A stretch of DNA of 64,000 nucleotides, taken from positions 9,319 to 73,318 of the forward strand of contig NZ_JAKDJE010000005.1 of assembly GCF_030454045.1 (NCBI RefSeq), given 5' to 3'. This document shows positions 19,378 through 29,664 of this stretch, piece after piece (within the stretch, counting starts at the first letter, position 1; each line of letters opens with the position of its first letter). Source of the stretch: Psychrobacter sp. (GTDB lineage: Bacteria; Pseudomonadota; Gammaproteobacteria; Pseudomonadales; Moraxellaceae). Under the pieces are notes generated by a model. The model did not search any database, had not been told where the DNA came from, and saw only the letters and a program-made list of their open reading frames with translations. Both the position numbers and the translations under genes were made by a program.

Positions 19378-20007
19378 ATGAGCCAATCCAGACCTTTTAT
19401 CACTGATTCTGCTGCCCAAGCTGCTACATGGCTTAAAGAGGGGCAACTGCTTGCATACCCAACAGAAAGCGTTTGGGGGATTGGTTGTGACCCTTACGAT
19501 CAAGCAGCGGTTCAGCGCATTTTGGAAATCAAACAGCGTCCGCAAGCCAAAGGTATGATTGTTGTCACTGATAGCGCGCAGCGCTTGACCCCTCTATTAG
19601 ATGCTCTAGACAATGATCAGCGTCAGCAGATTGTTGACAGTTGGCAGTCAGACAGTAATGGTGACAGATTACAGGAACGCCAAGCACATACTTGGTTATT
19701 GCCAATTCCTCAGCAGCTTACTCATACTGTACCCACTTGGATTACAGGTCAGCATCAGACTATCGCTGTGAGAGTGATTTCACACCCTACCATTCGCCAG
19801 CTTTGCGAGCAGATAATCAGTGAGCAGAACCCATTTGGTTTACTGGTTTCTACCAGTTGCAATCCATCAGGGCAGTCTCCTGCCAGCACTTTTGATACTG
19901 CCTACGCCTATTTTGGTGAGCAGATCGGTTATTTACAGGCTGAGACTTTGGGGTATACCTTGCCCAGTCAAATCCGTGATGCAATAACTGGGTCAGTCAT
20001 TCGCTAA
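19378..20007 (+). CDS. tsaC: Threonylcarbamoyl-AMP synthase (TsaC/Sua5/YrdC family)
   Basis: TsaC makes threonylcarbamoyl-AMP from Thr, bicarbonate and ATP for t6A37 modification of tRNA. The single YrdC domain shows AYPTESVWGIGCDPYD, KQRPQAKGMIVV, and SCNPSGQSPA near the end. At 209 residues it is the short TsaC type, lacking the Sua5 C-terminal domain. It follows dprA, as in many gammaproteobacteria. Confidence 0.92.
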   Translation: MSQSRPFITDSAAQAATWLKEGQLLAYPTESVWGIGCDPYDQAAVQRILEIKQRPQAKGMIVVTDSAQRLTPLLDALDNDQRQQIVDSWQSDSNGDRLQERQAHTWLLPIPQQLTHTVPTWITGQHQTIAVRVISHPTIRQLCEQIISEQNPFGLLVSTSCNPSGQSPASTFDTAYAYFGEQIGYLQAETLGYTLPSQIRDAITGSVIR

Positions 20008-20320
20008 CGTGCAATAAAGTGTCCCTCATAAATCTCTCACATAATTTTCTGCAAGGCTTCATCGCTAAAACAGCCATTTACCAATTCTATGGTTAGAAAT
20101 GGATAACTGCTATGGCTACAGCGCGGTAGCTTTAACAACACACATCTATTTGGCGCTAATCATCAACCTCACTTCCTTTTCTTAGCGTTGTTGCTTTACC
20201 AAAAGCCTGTAAAAGTCGTTTTGATAAAACCTGTCAAAAAGTAGACGATAGTGTAATAGTCTGGTTTTTTTGAGACGATAGGTAATGCGAATAATAACTA
20301 AAGCATAAAGGGAGCAGAGT
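20008..20320. other. tsaC - epimerase spacer
   Basis: A 313-bp spacer with no ORF of coding character and no recognised regulatory element. Confidence 0.3.
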
Positions 20321-21292
20321 ATGAAGATGTTAATCAGTGGTGGCTCAGGATTTTTGGGTAGTGCGCTGAGTGATGAGATGATCAAGCGTTATTATCAAAC
20401 AGGACAAGATCTTGCCATCACATGGCTGACGCGAGACAGCACTCAAGCACATCCTGATGGCATTAATATGATGACTTATGACGAGCTTGATACGACTGAT
20501 AAGAGTTTTGATGTCATATTGAATCTAGCTGGTGCTGGCATTGCAGACTCGCGCTGGAGCGATGAGCGCAAAGAGCAACTGCTTGCCAGTCGTATCAAAC
20601 CTACTGAGTCGATACTGCGCTTTATCGAACGCACTCACACCAAGCCCAAACTGCTGGTAAGCGGCTCAGCAATCGGCTGGTATGGTACGCAAGGCGACAC
20701 GCCACTGACTGAAAGCAGTGGTTTTGAGACTGACTTTGCTCACAAGCTTTGTCAAGAATGGGAGCAATTGGCACTTAATGCGACCAAGTATGAGGTCCCT
20801 GTGGTGATTGTGCGTACAGGTGTGGTCATCCATCCTGAAGGGGGTATGGTGGCAAAATTACTATTGCCATTCAAGTGCGGCGTTGGTGGGCAGCTGGGTG
20901 ATGGACAACAAATTATGAGCTGGATCAGTCGCGAGGACTGGGTAGGTGCGGCGATTTTTATTATTGAGCAGCATCTTGTCACGCAGTCTGATGGCAAGCA
21001 AAAGGTTTCACATGGAGATAATGCACTAAAAACAGCGAGTGATACACCTGCTACTGTCTATAATCTGACAGCTCCCAACCCTGTCACCAATCACACCTTT
21101 ACCAAAACGCTTGGCTCATGGTTGCACCGTCCGACCTTTTTTACCTTACCAGAGTTTTTGCTCAAGCTTATGTTTGGTGAGATGTCAACGCTGCTAATCG
21201 ATGGTCAAAAGGTGCTGCCACAAGCGCTTCTTGATGCAGGTTACACGTTTAAGCATGCGACACTCAGACAAGCATTAGAGAAGCAGAAGTAA
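20321..21292 (+). CDS. NAD(P)-dependent epimerase, TIGR01777 / YfcH family
   Basis: A short-chain dehydrogenase/reductase-fold protein of the SDR39U1 (YfcH) type, substrate unknown. The dinucleotide-binding motif is at the N-terminus (MKMLISGGSGFLGSAL), followed by VILNLAGAGIADSRWSDERK and the SGSAIGWYGT segment diagnostic of this family. A C-terminal DUF1731-like region (LPEFLLKLMFGEMSTLLIDG) completes the domain order. A roughly 15-residue charged insertion near residue 225 is non-conserved. A GGGAGC ribosome-binding site precedes the start. Confidence 0.88.
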   Translation: MKMLISGGSGFLGSALSDEMIKRYYQTGQDLAITWLTRDSTQAHPDGINMMTYDELDTTDKSFDVILNLAGAGIADSRWSDERKEQLLASRIKPTESILRFIERTHTKPKLLVSGSAIGWYGTQGDTPLTESSGFETDFAHKLCQEWEQLALNATKYEVPVVIVRTGVVIHPEGGMVAKLLLPFKCGVGGQLGDGQQIMSWISREDWVGAAIFIIEQHLVTQSDGKQKVSHGDNALKTASDTPATVYNLTAPNPVTNHTFTKTLGSWLHRPTFFTLPEFLLKLMFGEMSTLLIDGQKVLPQALLDAGYTFKHATLRQALEKQK

Positions 21293-21304
21293 CTATGTCT
21301 TGAC

Positions 21305-21320
21305 TGTTTCATGTGAAACA
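21305..21320. promoter_or_regulatory. parS: parS-like site (intergenic)
   Basis: TGTTTCATGTGAAACA, identical to the copy in mnmE, lying between the epimerase and metallophosphoesterase genes. It is the most origin-distal of the six copies seen. Confidence 0.8.
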
Positions 21321-21398
21321 TTAAAAGTGGTTTCTATACTGAATATCCTCTGCTTTTGACTTCACATGCTTCAAAACAATCGCGCTCAAGGACAATCC

Positions 21399-22547
21399 AT
21401 GCGTTACGCATTTTTCATCATCATTTTTTTGCTCTTGCAGCTGTTTAGTGCGGGTGCTGCCCTAAGCTTACAGTGGTGGTTACAGCCTTGGGCAACGCCG
21501 ACATTAGAGATCGTCCTATGGCTTAGTGTGTTCGCCATCACCAATATCTTGCTGATATTGAGCATCAAAAGAGCATTTGCCAATAGCTATCGCTGGGTTA
21601 GCGGTTGGTTGTTGGTTATGCATTTTATGCTGCTCGCGGCATTGATAATAGGTATGCTATATGGCTACTATGTTTTTAGGGCATCATTGTTAGAGGTACT
21701 CACGGACGGTGTCTCGAATATATCTACTGATGTTGGCTTAGAGCTTCGAGGATTCGCACTGGTTATATTTATAAGCTTATTTATTTATGCACTGCATAGT
21801 GCTTATGTGCCAGTCGTACGTCAGCTATCTATTAGTATTGACAAACCTTTGGCCAAGCCACTGCGCATTGCAGTCGCAAGTGACCTGCACATAGGACGGC
21901 TATTTGGCGTGGCTGCCATAGATAGATTACGCCATCTGGTAATCAAAGCTGACGCTGATATGCTACTGATGCCAGGCGATATCATGGATGACAATACAGA
22001 TGCGTTTAATAACTATAATATGGCAAAAAACTTAGCTGAGCTATGCAACAGCCTGCCATACGGCGTCTATGCAACATTGGGCAATCATGATTTGTATGGT
22101 CATGAGCGACCCATCGGTCAAGCGTTAGCGGACGCAGGCGTACATTTATTAAATGATGACGTATTTTGTGTAGAGCATCAGGGGCAAGCAGTCTGGTTGA
22201 TCGGACGCTTTGATAATCACAAACGCCAGCGTGTGGCTACAACGGATTTGCTTGCACGCGTTGATACCTCACAGCCTGTTATTTTGCTAGATCATAGGCC
22301 GAGTGATATTGCTGAGCACAGTCAGCTGCCCATTGATTTACAGGTTTCAGGACATACTCACAACGGACAAATCTTCCCAGCCAACTTCATTGTAAAGGCC
22401 ATCAATCGAATAGGGTATGGCTACGAGGCGATTGGCAAAGGACACTTTGTCGTATCCTCTGGTTATGGCTTTTGGGGTATCCCATTCAGACTAGGCTCAC
22501 GTTCTGAGATTTGGTTGATTACCGTTTCTGGTCAGACCAAGGAATAA
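21399..22547 (+). CDS. Membrane-anchored metallophosphoesterase (YkuE/YaeI-like)
   Basis: A calcineurin-like phosphoesterase at the outer face of the inner membrane. The N-terminal half has about four transmembrane segments; the C-terminal half carries the full metal-site set: ASDLHIGRL, MPGDIMDD, TLGNHDLYG, and SGHTHNGQIFP. I chose ATG 21399 because AAGGA lies just upstream; an ATG at 21366 is possible. Relatives act on lipid phosphates such as UDP-diacylglucosamine, but the substrate here cannot be read from the sequence. Confidence 0.85.
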   Translation: MRYAFFIIIFLLLQLFSAGAALSLQWWLQPWATPTLEIVLWLSVFAITNILLILSIKRAFANSYRWVSGWLLVMHFMLLAALIIGMLYGYYVFRASLLEVLTDGVSNISTDVGLELRGFALVIFISLFIYALHSAYVPVVRQLSISIDKPLAKPLRIAVASDLHIGRLFGVAAIDRLRHLVIKADADMLLMPGDIMDDNTDAFNNYNMAKNLAELCNSLPYGVYATLGNHDLYGHERPIGQALADAGVHLLNDDVFCVEHQGQAVWLIGRFDNHKRQRVATTDLLARVDTSQPVILLDHRPSDIAEHSQLPIDLQVSGHTHNGQIFPANFIVKAINRIGYGYEAIGKGHFVVSSGYGFWGIPFRLGSRSEIWLITVSGQTKE

Positions 22548-22598
22548 ATAGTACCTATGAGTAAATAGTACCTATGAATAAGCAGAGCGGATTATCAG

Positions 22599-23993
22599 TT
22601 ATGCCGCCAGCTGTGATTGAGTGCGAATCACATCATGGGCAAAGTGAGCGAAACCGTTGATGATCGCTTTTGTTTCCTCTCCAAGCCCTTGATGCACGCT
22701 CATAAAATGAATAAAGCCATGTGGTGCGCCCAACACAGTACGGGTTTCAACAGGGACTTTATAACTCTTTAGCTGCTTTGCATAAGCAAATGCCTCATCA
22801 CGCAATACATCGAGTTCAGCGGCGACGATATAGGTCGGGCATACCTTACTATTATCACCAAGCATGGGGGAGTTTAGGATATGCAGGCGCGGTAGTGGAC
22901 TGTTCTCCAAGCAAGCCGCATCAAACACGGCCACATCCGCATGATCTAATAATAGACCTTCACCGTACAGCTCCCAGCTAGGATAGTCTGTCTCAATGTC
23001 AGTGACAGGGTACAACGGCATCTGTGCCAAAGGCGTGGGTAAGCGCTGTATTAAATCGAACATGTTTTGTCCATCAACGCCCAGATCTGACCAAGCGTTT
23101 TCATTTGGGGCGGTAAGCTGCTGTGCAATCAGCGTAGACAGTCCGCCTCCTGCGCTATCGCCAGCGAGAACAATGCGTGAAGGTAGCGCACCGAATGTAT
23201 GGCAATACTCAGTCAGCCAAGCATAAGCGGCAATGCAGTCCATCAATGCCGCAGGCGCAGGACATTCAGGAGCCAAACGATAATCCACACTGATAACTGG
23301 CCAGCCAGTTTGCTCACACACCGCATGACAGAACTCATGATGCGTGTCGATATCACCGATACAAAACCCGCCACCATGGAAAAACAACATGGCAGTTTTA
23401 TCAGGGTTACAAGCCTGTCTTTTTCTAGAGCCGATTTTATGGGTATTTGCTTGATAGCAGCGAATGGTCATATCGCCGTCATTAGCATTGGCGATGGTTT
23501 TGTCTTCCCAATTGACACGATTCTCCCCTTTTTTGATAAAAGGTTTGATATTGCTCAAACGATGATGGCCCGCTTGATGCCAAACTCTTGGCGCTTGCAT
23601 TGCCACCGCATCCGCAGTAAACCTTTCACGAAGCTCAGGCATAGGCGTGAGCTCTAGGGGCGTTTTAAGGTAATTATTAACGGCAAGAATCAAGCGCAAA
23701 TGCGCATTGGCGTGCCGATATTGTTTTGAGTGAGGCCCTTTTAAATACGCGATTAAACCCTCTAGTACTGGCGTTGGCAGATAGCCAAGGCTTTTCATTG
23801 CGTAATGTAAGGTATGTGGCTGGCAGTGAGACATTGGATTGTAACTGAGCATTTTTTCTTTGACGCTCAAGCGCTTTACTCGATTATCATCCTCACTCAT
23901 ATCATCGGTGATCCGATTCTTTGACGCCAGATGCAGCGTCATCAATGTTTTATTCAATACAGTGTTGATTGACGATACGGTAGAATTGGACAT
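22599..23993 (-). CDS. Alpha/beta hydrolase, hormone-sensitive lipase family
   Basis: A serine esterase or lipase. The oxyanion-hole motif FFHGGGFCIG and the nucleophile elbow GDSAGGGL define the HSL family; the catalytic Asp lies in the AELDVLRDEA region and the His in APHGFIHF near the end. About 130 N-terminal residues precede the catalytic domain. I chose ATG 23993 (MSNSTVSSINT), with GAG-type ribosome-binding site, over the longer ORF start at 24059. Substrate unknown; it stands alone, convergent with the phosphoesterase gene. Confidence 0.87.
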   Translation of the reverse strand: MSNSTVSSINTVLNKTLMTLHLASKNRITDDMSEDDNRVKRLSVKEKMLSYNPMSHCQPHTLHYAMKSLGYLPTPVLEGLIAYLKGPHSKQYRHANAHLRLILAVNNYLKTPLELTPMPELRERFTADAVAMQAPRVWHQAGHHRLSNIKPFIKKGENRVNWEDKTIANANDGDMTIRCYQANTHKIGSRKRQACNPDKTAMLFFHGGGFCIGDIDTHHEFCHAVCEQTGWPVISVDYRLAPECPAPAALMDCIAAYAWLTEYCHTFGALPSRIVLAGDSAGGGLSTLIAQQLTAPNENAWSDLGVDGQNMFDLIQRLPTPLAQMPLYPVTDIETDYPSWELYGEGLLLDHADVAVFDAACLENSPLPRLHILNSPMLGDNSKVCPTYIVAAELDVLRDEAFAYAKQLKSYKVPVETRTVLGAPHGFIHFMSVHQGLGEETKAIINGFAHFAHDVIRTQSQLAA

Positions 23994-24422
23994 AACTTTT
24001 CTCGTAGCATTTTTTTGAGTGCCTACTGTGACAGCAGTGTACACTTTGGTATAAGTCATAATAGTTGTAGCAATAATAAGGCATTAAGACGCAAAAGAAG
24101 GTGTTGTTTGGTAATGTCATGAGCGCTATTGACGGTTTTTTGTACGTTTTGTTAACGTATATTGAGACCAGTTGACACAGCGGAAAAATGCTGAGTATTT
24201 GTTTTAAAGAAAGATCTAACCATATTTGTCGTAAATGCGAAAAATTCCTTTACTTTAGGCTTGAAATTTATACTTACTACCTTTATCAAGCAGCTATTAG
24301 CGCGTATTAATAAAAACAATGAGTCAAAAGTATCCATTATCTGATAAAGGTGTGACATCGTCAGCGATTGGTTTATCGGTCGCATCTTATCTCAATTATT
24401 TTTGAAATTCCAAGGAGCTATT
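23994..24422. other. Divergent spacer upstream of grpE
   Basis: About 430 bp between divergent genes. CTTGAAA at 24259-24265 matches a sigma-32 -35 element, but I do not see a matching CCCCAT-type -10 at the right distance, so a heat-shock promoter is only suspected. AAGGAG just before grpE is a strong ribosome-binding site. Confidence 0.35.
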
Positions 24423-25022
24423 ATGAGTGAGCAGAACCCAAATCAAGAAAATTTTGACCAAACGGTCGTCCATGACAACGTCGAGCATAAAGAAAGTATC
24501 TTAGAAGAAACCTTGGATGAGTTTGATCCAAAGAAAAACTCAGGCGAAGAAGCCACAATTGAAAACGAGATCAACCTTGATACATTCAAAGCGCGCATCG
24601 CTGAATTAGAAGGCGAAGTGAAGCAGGCCAAAGAAAACACTGCTCGTGCTAATGCTGAAGCTTATAACGCCCAAAAGCGTGCCGAACAAGAAGCGGATAA
24701 GAGCAAAAAATTTGCACTACAAAAATTTGCCAAAGAGTTACTCGATATCGTCGATAACTTGGAGCGCGCTATGGAAAACGCAGATGCAAACGATCCAGTC
24801 GCTGAAGGGGTTCAATTAACTCATAAAGCATTGGTCTCTGTACTGACTCGTCATGGTGTCGAAGTGGTTGATCCAGAAGGTGAGAAGTTCAACGCTGATT
24901 TCCATGAAGCCGTGGGTATCGACCCAGAAGCAGAAGCAGATACCGTTGGTACTGTCTTACAAAAAGGCTATAGCCTAAACGGTCGCTTGTTACGCCCAGC
25001 CATGGTACGTGTTGGACAATAA
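24423..25022 (+). CDS. grpE: Nucleotide exchange factor GrpE
   Basis: GrpE releases ADP from DnaK. The 199-residue protein begins MSEQNPNQENF at an ATG with AAGGAG upstream, has an acidic disordered N-terminus, a long coiled coil (FKARIAELEGEVKQAKENTA) and the C-terminal beta domain (GVEVVDPEGEKFNADFHEA; GTVLQKGYSLNGRLLRPAMV). It is followed by dnaK with a 182-bp spacer. No dnaJ is present downstream. Confidence 0.96.
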   Translation: MSEQNPNQENFDQTVVHDNVEHKESILEETLDEFDPKKNSGEEATIENEINLDTFKARIAELEGEVKQAKENTARANAEAYNAQKRAEQEADKSKKFALQKFAKELLDIVDNLERAMENADANDPVAEGVQLTHKALVSVLTRHGVEVVDPEGEKFNADFHEAVGIDPEAEADTVGTVLQKGYSLNGRLLRPAMVRVGQ

Positions 25023-25204
25023 TATTTTTAGAGGCTAAACCCTACTAATATGAAGGTTTTTCACAAAAAATCACAGGAAAGACCATTTTTGCATGATTTT
25101 TACCTTGAAAAATATGACAAGCAAACCGATATAAAGCAACAAGTGACCGATAGCGGTCAGCATTTAACACCATTTATATTTAAAACAATTAGGAGTAATT
25201 GATT

Positions 25205-27148
25205 ATGGGTAAAGTAATTGGTATTGATTTAGGTACAACTAACTCATGTGTGGCAGTGATGGAAGGTGACAAAGTTAAAGTCATCGAAAACGCTGAAGGC
25301 ACTCGCACCACCCCATCGATCGTCGCATATAAAAATGATGAAACGTTGGTTGGACAATCAGCCAAGCGTCAAGCGGTCACCAACCCAAACAACACATTGT
25401 TTGCGATTAAGCGTTTGATCGGTCGTCGTTTTGATGACAAAGTCGTGCAAAAAGACATCGGCATGGTGCCTTACAAAATCGCTAAAGCAGATAACGGTGA
25501 TGCATGGGTTGAAATCAACGGTAAAAAGCTGGCGCCACCACAGGTTTCTGCTGAAATCTTGAAAAAAATGAAGAAAACAGCAGAAGACTATCTTGGTGAA
25601 AGCGTGACCGAAGCGGTTGTGACTGTACCTGCTTACTTCAATGACTCACAGCGTCAAGCCACCAAAGATGCGGGTAAGATCGCAGGTCTTGATGTAAAAC
25701 GTATCATCAACGAGCCAACTGCTGCGGCACTTGCTTACGGTATGGACAAAAAGCAAGGCGATAGCACCGTTGCTGTATATGACTTGGGCGGTGGTACTTT
25801 TGATATCTCAATCATTGAGATTGCAGATGTAGACGGCGAGCAACAGTTTGAAGTACTAGCGACCAACGGTGATACGTTCCTTGGTGGTGAAGACTTTGAC
25901 TCAGCGTTGATCGATTATTTGGTAGCTGAGTTCAAAAAAGAGCAAGACGTAAACCTAAAAGGTGACTCTCTTGCGATGCAACGTCTAAAAGAAGCAGCTG
26001 AAAAAGCGAAGATTGAGCTATCAAGTGCACAAAGCACTGAAGTGAACTTGCCATATATCACTGCTGACAGCAGTGGTCCTAAGCACTTGGTCATCACTAT
26101 CAGCCGCTCTAAGCTTGAAAGCCTAACCGAAGATCTAGTACAGCGCACGATGGACCCTTGTAAAACTGCCCTTGAAGATGCTGGCCTAAAAATTGGCGAT
26201 ATCAACGATGTAATCTTGGTTGGTGGTCAGACTCGTATGCCACTTGTACAACAAAAAGTGCAAGAGTTCTTTGGTCAAGAGCCACGTAAAGACGTGAACC
26301 CTGACGAAGCAGTGGCTGCAGGTGCTGCAATCCAAGGTGCCGTATTGTCTGGTGACAAAACTGACGTATTGCTACTTGATGTGACGCCATTGACACTAGG
26401 TATCGAAACCATGGGCGGTGTCATGACCCCAGTTATCGAGAAAAACACCATGATTCCTACCAAGAAATCACAGGTATTCTCAACCGCTGAAGACAACCAG
26501 CCAGCAGTTACTATTCAGGTATATCAAGGTGAGCGTAAAATCGCGAACCAAAACAAATTGCTTGGTCGTTTTGACTTGACGGATATTCCACCAGCACCAC
26601 GTGGCCTACCGCAAATCGAAGTATCTTTTGACATCAATGCTGATGGTATCATGAACATCTCAGCAACCGATAAAGGTACTGGTAAAGCACAGAGCATCCA
26701 AATCAAAGCGGATTCTGGTTTGTCGGATGAAGAAGTCGAGCAAATGGTTCGTGATGCAGAGGCTAATGCTGCTGAAGATGAGAAATTCGCTAATCTAGCG
26801 CAAGTTCGTAACGAAGCAGATGGTCGTATCCATGCCGTACAAAAAGCGCTAAAAGAAGCAGAAGATAAAGTCACTGATGAAGAAAAATCAACAGTAGAAT
26901 CTGCGATCACTGAGCTTGAAGCGGCGGCGAAAGAAGATGACCATGACGAAATCAAAGCCAAGCTTGAAGCGCTAGACAATGCATTCTTGCCAGTTAGCCA
27001 GAAGATTTATGCTGATAGCGGCGCAGGTAGCGAGGGTATGGATCCAAGCCAGTTCCAACAAGGTGCTGAAGGCGCAGCAGACAACAACCAAGCCGACGAT
27101 GACGTGGTTGATGCAGAGTTTACTGAAGTGAACGACGACAAAAAATAA
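25205..27148 (+). CDS. dnaK: Chaperone DnaK (Hsp70)
   Basis: The ATP-dependent Hsp70 chaperone. From ATG 25205 it begins [20 protein letters not shown], with the phosphate motifs [12 protein letters not shown] and [10 protein letters not shown], the linker [20 protein letters not shown], the substrate-binding beta domain and the helical lid, then a Gly/Gln/acidic tail. Its 647 residues are close to the family's 638-645. AGGAG lies nine bases upstream. A strong terminator follows. Confidence 0.98.
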   Translation: MGKVIGIDLGTTNSCVAVMEGDKVKVIENAEGTRTTPSIVAYKNDETLVGQSAKRQAVTNPNNTLFAIKRLIGRRFDDKVVQKDIGMVPYKIAKADNGDAWVEINGKKLAPPQVSAEILKKMKKTAEDYLGESVTEAVVTVPAYFNDSQRQATKDAGKIAGLDVKRIINEPTAAALAYGMDKKQGDSTVAVYDLGGGTFDISIIEIADVDGEQQFEVLATNGDTFLGGEDFDSALIDYLVAEFKKEQDVNLKGDSLAMQRLKEAAEKAKIELSSAQSTEVNLPYITADSSGPKHLVITISRSKLESLTEDLVQRTMDPCKTALEDAGLKIGDINDVILVGGQTRMPLVQQKVQEFFGQEPRKDVNPDEAVAAGAAIQGAVLSGDKTDVLLLDVTPLTLGIETMGGVMTPVIEKNTMIPTKKSQVFSTAEDNQPAVTIQVYQGERKIANQNKLLGRFDLTDIPPAPRGLPQIEVSFDINADGIMNISATDKGTGKAQSIQIKADSGLSDEEVEQMVRDAEANAAEDEKFANLAQVRNEADGRIHAVQKALKEAEDKVTDEEKSTVESAITELEAAAKEDDHDEIKAKLEALDNAFLPVSQKIYADSGAGSEGMDPSQFQQGAEGAADNNQADDDVVDAEFTEVNDDKK

Positions 27149-27186
27149 TCGTCTTAGTTCATGTAAGATAATAAAGTCTTTGTAAT

Positions 27187-27216
27187 AAAAAACGCACCTT
27201 AAGGGGTGCGTTTTTT
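27187..27216. terminator. Bidirectional terminator between dnaK and bioC
   Basis: AAAAAACGCACC, a six-base loop, GGTGCGTTTTTT. The A and T runs on both sides let it serve both convergent genes. Confidence 0.88.
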
Positions 27217-27255
27217 ATGTCTGTTCTTTAAGCGTATTGTCGTCGAAACGCGTTA

Positions 27256-28098
27256 TCATGGTAGCTGTGCATCAATGATTAAGACGTCGTAAGTCAGATA
27301 TACGCAAGACTGACCGTCCTCATCTACCCCTGCAAACTGCTGCCAATAATCATGCTCGAATGCTTGCAAGCGGGTTTTGGTCCAGACAAAAGGCTGCATG
27401 TTAGATGTTTGTTCACCAATCGTTTGCTTGCCACAGGTTTGATTGCTATCTATTTGATTGGTCGATACACCTGTCATCTTCATATGTTTGAGCACATCAT
27501 AAGGCTGGGCAAATGGCACATTGAAACGCTGTGTTGATAGCTTTATGTGTTGAAATCCCGCTTGATCTAGCGCTGATTGCCATTCACTAATATCTGGATA
27601 ATGCAGTCCTTGTCCTGTTAGGGTTTTTATTTGCAAGAAATTATCTGGGGTAAAGGTGCTTAGCAATAACTGCCCGTCAGGTTTTAGCCGTGAGGCTGAC
27701 TGTGCAATTAAATGCAGTGGGTTATCGAACCACTGAATCGCATTAGCGCTAATGATTAAGCTATGCTCACCGCCTAAATCCATGGTTTCAGCATCGCCTA
27801 TCAATATCTCTGCTTGTGGCAACTCCTGTTGTAAAAGCGCGGCTTGTTGCTCGCATAATTCATTGATAGACCATCGCTCACTGTGTAAATGTGCTGCCAA
27901 TAGCTGGGTCAACTGCCCTGTGCCTGCACCGACCTCAAGTATGCTCTCTTGATGGTTATCATTGATGGCGGTCAGTAAGTACTGACAAATCTGCTGCTGA
28001 ATATGAGCATGTTTGTCGTACTGATTGGCTTGTGAAAAGTGACGCGCAATGATCTGTTTACGGGCACTGAGCTTAGAGATAGCAGGATGGTGTTCCAT
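27256..28098 (-). CDS. bioC: Malonyl-ACP O-methyltransferase BioC
   Basis: BioC methylates malonyl-ACP to start pimelate synthesis for biotin. The SAM-binding motif is ILEVGAGTGQLTQLLA; the N-terminal pattern ARHFSQANQYDKHAHIQQQ is the BioC hallmark. I chose ATG 28098 (MEHHPAISKLSARKQ), which gives 280 residues and leaves 50 bp after bioF; an upstream start overlapping bioF is possible. A polar loop near residue 210-225 is unusual for the family. It lies downstream of bioF in the same operon. Confidence 0.88.
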   Translation of the reverse strand: MEHHPAISKLSARKQIIARHFSQANQYDKHAHIQQQICQYLLTAINDNHQESILEVGAGTGQLTQLLAAHLHSERWSINELCEQQAALLQQELPQAEILIGDAETMDLGGEHSLIISANAIQWFDNPLHLIAQSASRLKPDGQLLLSTFTPDNFLQIKTLTGQGLHYPDISEWQSALDQAGFQHIKLSTQRFNVPFAQPYDVLKHMKMTGVSTNQIDSNQTCGKQTIGEQTSNMQPFVWTKTRLQAFEHDYWQQFAGVDEDGQSCVYLTYDVLIIDAQLP

Positions 28099-28148
28099 AA
28101 TCGTTCTTTCGCATAAAAGTTTATAATGAGCGTCAAAGGCTGCGGTCA

Positions 28149-29381
28149 TTATATAGATAGTTGCCTGATCAAACGCTCGCATTCATCATAAGTGATGGCA
28201 GCATTAAGTACCAAGCGAATGCGTGATGTATTGGCAGGGACGGTCGGTGGCCTAATAGGCAGCGCATAAAATCCAGCGTCTTGGAGCTGATTTGCCTTTG
28301 TCATGGTACGAGCGTTGTCACCCAAAATATAGGGCACAATAGGCGATTCATAGATAGGTGTGGCTAACGATGATGGTACACGATATTCAGGGTTAATGGC
28401 TTGGCTCAGTTGTAATGAAATCTGCGCCAAATGCTCTCGACGTGTCTGTAGCTGCGGCATTTTTGCCAAAATAAACCGTGTCCATGCATGATTGATCGGT
28501 GGCAAGGCAGTACTAAAAATCAACGGACGCATCTGATTAATCAGCCATGATTTAACGATCTTGTCACATAGAATATAAGCACCAACGGAGGCAAATGCTT
28601 TACCAAAGGTTCCTACTAAGTAGTCAATATCAGCCAAGGTATGGGTTTCCTCAGCCAGCCCTAATCCTTGCGCGCCGAGCACACCGACGGCATGGGCGTC
28701 GTCGACATACAGCTCGACACGACTATCAGTGGCTTTGAGGGTGATCAATGCAGGTAAATCTGCGCGATCACCATCCATACTGAAGATACTTTCGGTGACG
28801 ATGATGATACGTTCCACGTCCTCTTCAACCTGCATAAGCATAGCAGCCAAATGCGCATAATCATTGTGTCGATAGCGGCGATACAGGCAGCGTTTGCTTT
28901 CGCTGAGTTTAATACCATCAATCATACTGGCGTGTACCAGCTTGTCTGCCAAAATAACCGTCTTCACTGGTAGTGCAGTCAATGCAGGTAAGATCCCGAT
29001 ATTGGCGTGGTAGCCACTATTTAATACCAAGGCAGATTTCGTCGCGGTTTGACTTATTCCAGCTGCGGTTTCATACCACGCTTGTAGCTCATCCTCTAAC
29101 GCCTGTAGCTGTGTATCATTGCCAGTTAACAGACGCGATGATGTTGCGCTCATTTTGGGCAAACAGTCCATTGATTGCTGAATAAATTCAAAAAACTCAC
29201 GCTGCAACTCAGCATCACTGCCCAAACCTAGATAATCGTTGCTAGCAATATTTAATAGGGTATTGTCATCAGCAATTACATACCGTCCGTGGTGTTCGAT
29301 ATCTGGTAATTTGCGATATTGTTGTTTGTCTTTGAGTTGTAAGAGCGCAGTTTGTAGCTGCGCGTCGATAAAAGCTGACAT
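28149..29381 (-). CDS. bioF: 8-amino-7-oxononanoate synthase BioF
   Basis: BioF condenses pimeloyl-ACP/CoA with alanine using PLP in biotin synthesis. It shows the alpha-oxoamine synthase features: NDYLGLGSD, TSSRLLTGNDTQLQALE, the DDAHAVGVLG cofactor segment, and the PLP lysine in GTFGKAFASVGAYI. I chose ATG 29381 (MSAFIDAQLQ), giving 410 residues; a longer ORF to 29507 adds non-conserved sequence. The bioF-bioC pair is transcribed leftward without the other bio genes here. Confidence 0.93.
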   Translation of the reverse strand: MSAFIDAQLQTALLQLKDKQQYRKLPDIEHHGRYVIADDNTLLNIASNDYLGLGSDAELQREFFEFIQQSMDCLPKMSATSSRLLTGNDTQLQALEDELQAWYETAAGISQTATKSALVLNSGYHANIGILPALTALPVKTVILADKLVHASMIDGIKLSESKRCLYRRYRHNDYAHLAAMLMQVEEDVERIIIVTESIFSMDGDRADLPALITLKATDSRVELYVDDAHAVGVLGAQGLGLAEETHTLADIDYLVGTFGKAFASVGAYILCDKIVKSWLINQMRPLIFSTALPPINHAWTRFILAKMPQLQTRREHLAQISLQLSQAINPEYRVPSSLATPIYESPIVPYILGDNARTMTKANQLQDAGFYALPIRPPTVPANTSRIRLVLNAAITYDECERLIRQLSI

Positions 29382-29664
29382 GCAGAGCCATCCTTTTTCT
29401 TTATTCGTCAGTATATGCGGAACACAATGAGTAGGGATTATTGCACAAAAACGGGATGTGTAACAAAAAGTTTCATATATCAGCCTTTGTAACCCGAGCA
29501 CTGACAAATGCTTTCAAATCTTAACTCTCATACCATTAAACACTGACAGAGTGTCTGAAATAGTTTGTTACTATGTACCCATCGTTAGCAAACAAGGCGA
29601 TACGGCCAAATGGTCAATACAACTAAATAACTTGTTTGTCCAAATTTACTTGAAGGAGCTAATA

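Noticed and set aside
24259..24290. Sigma-32 promoter of grpE
   Set aside because: CTTGAAA is present but no CCCCAT-type -10 follows at the right spacing, so I did not list it as a promoter.
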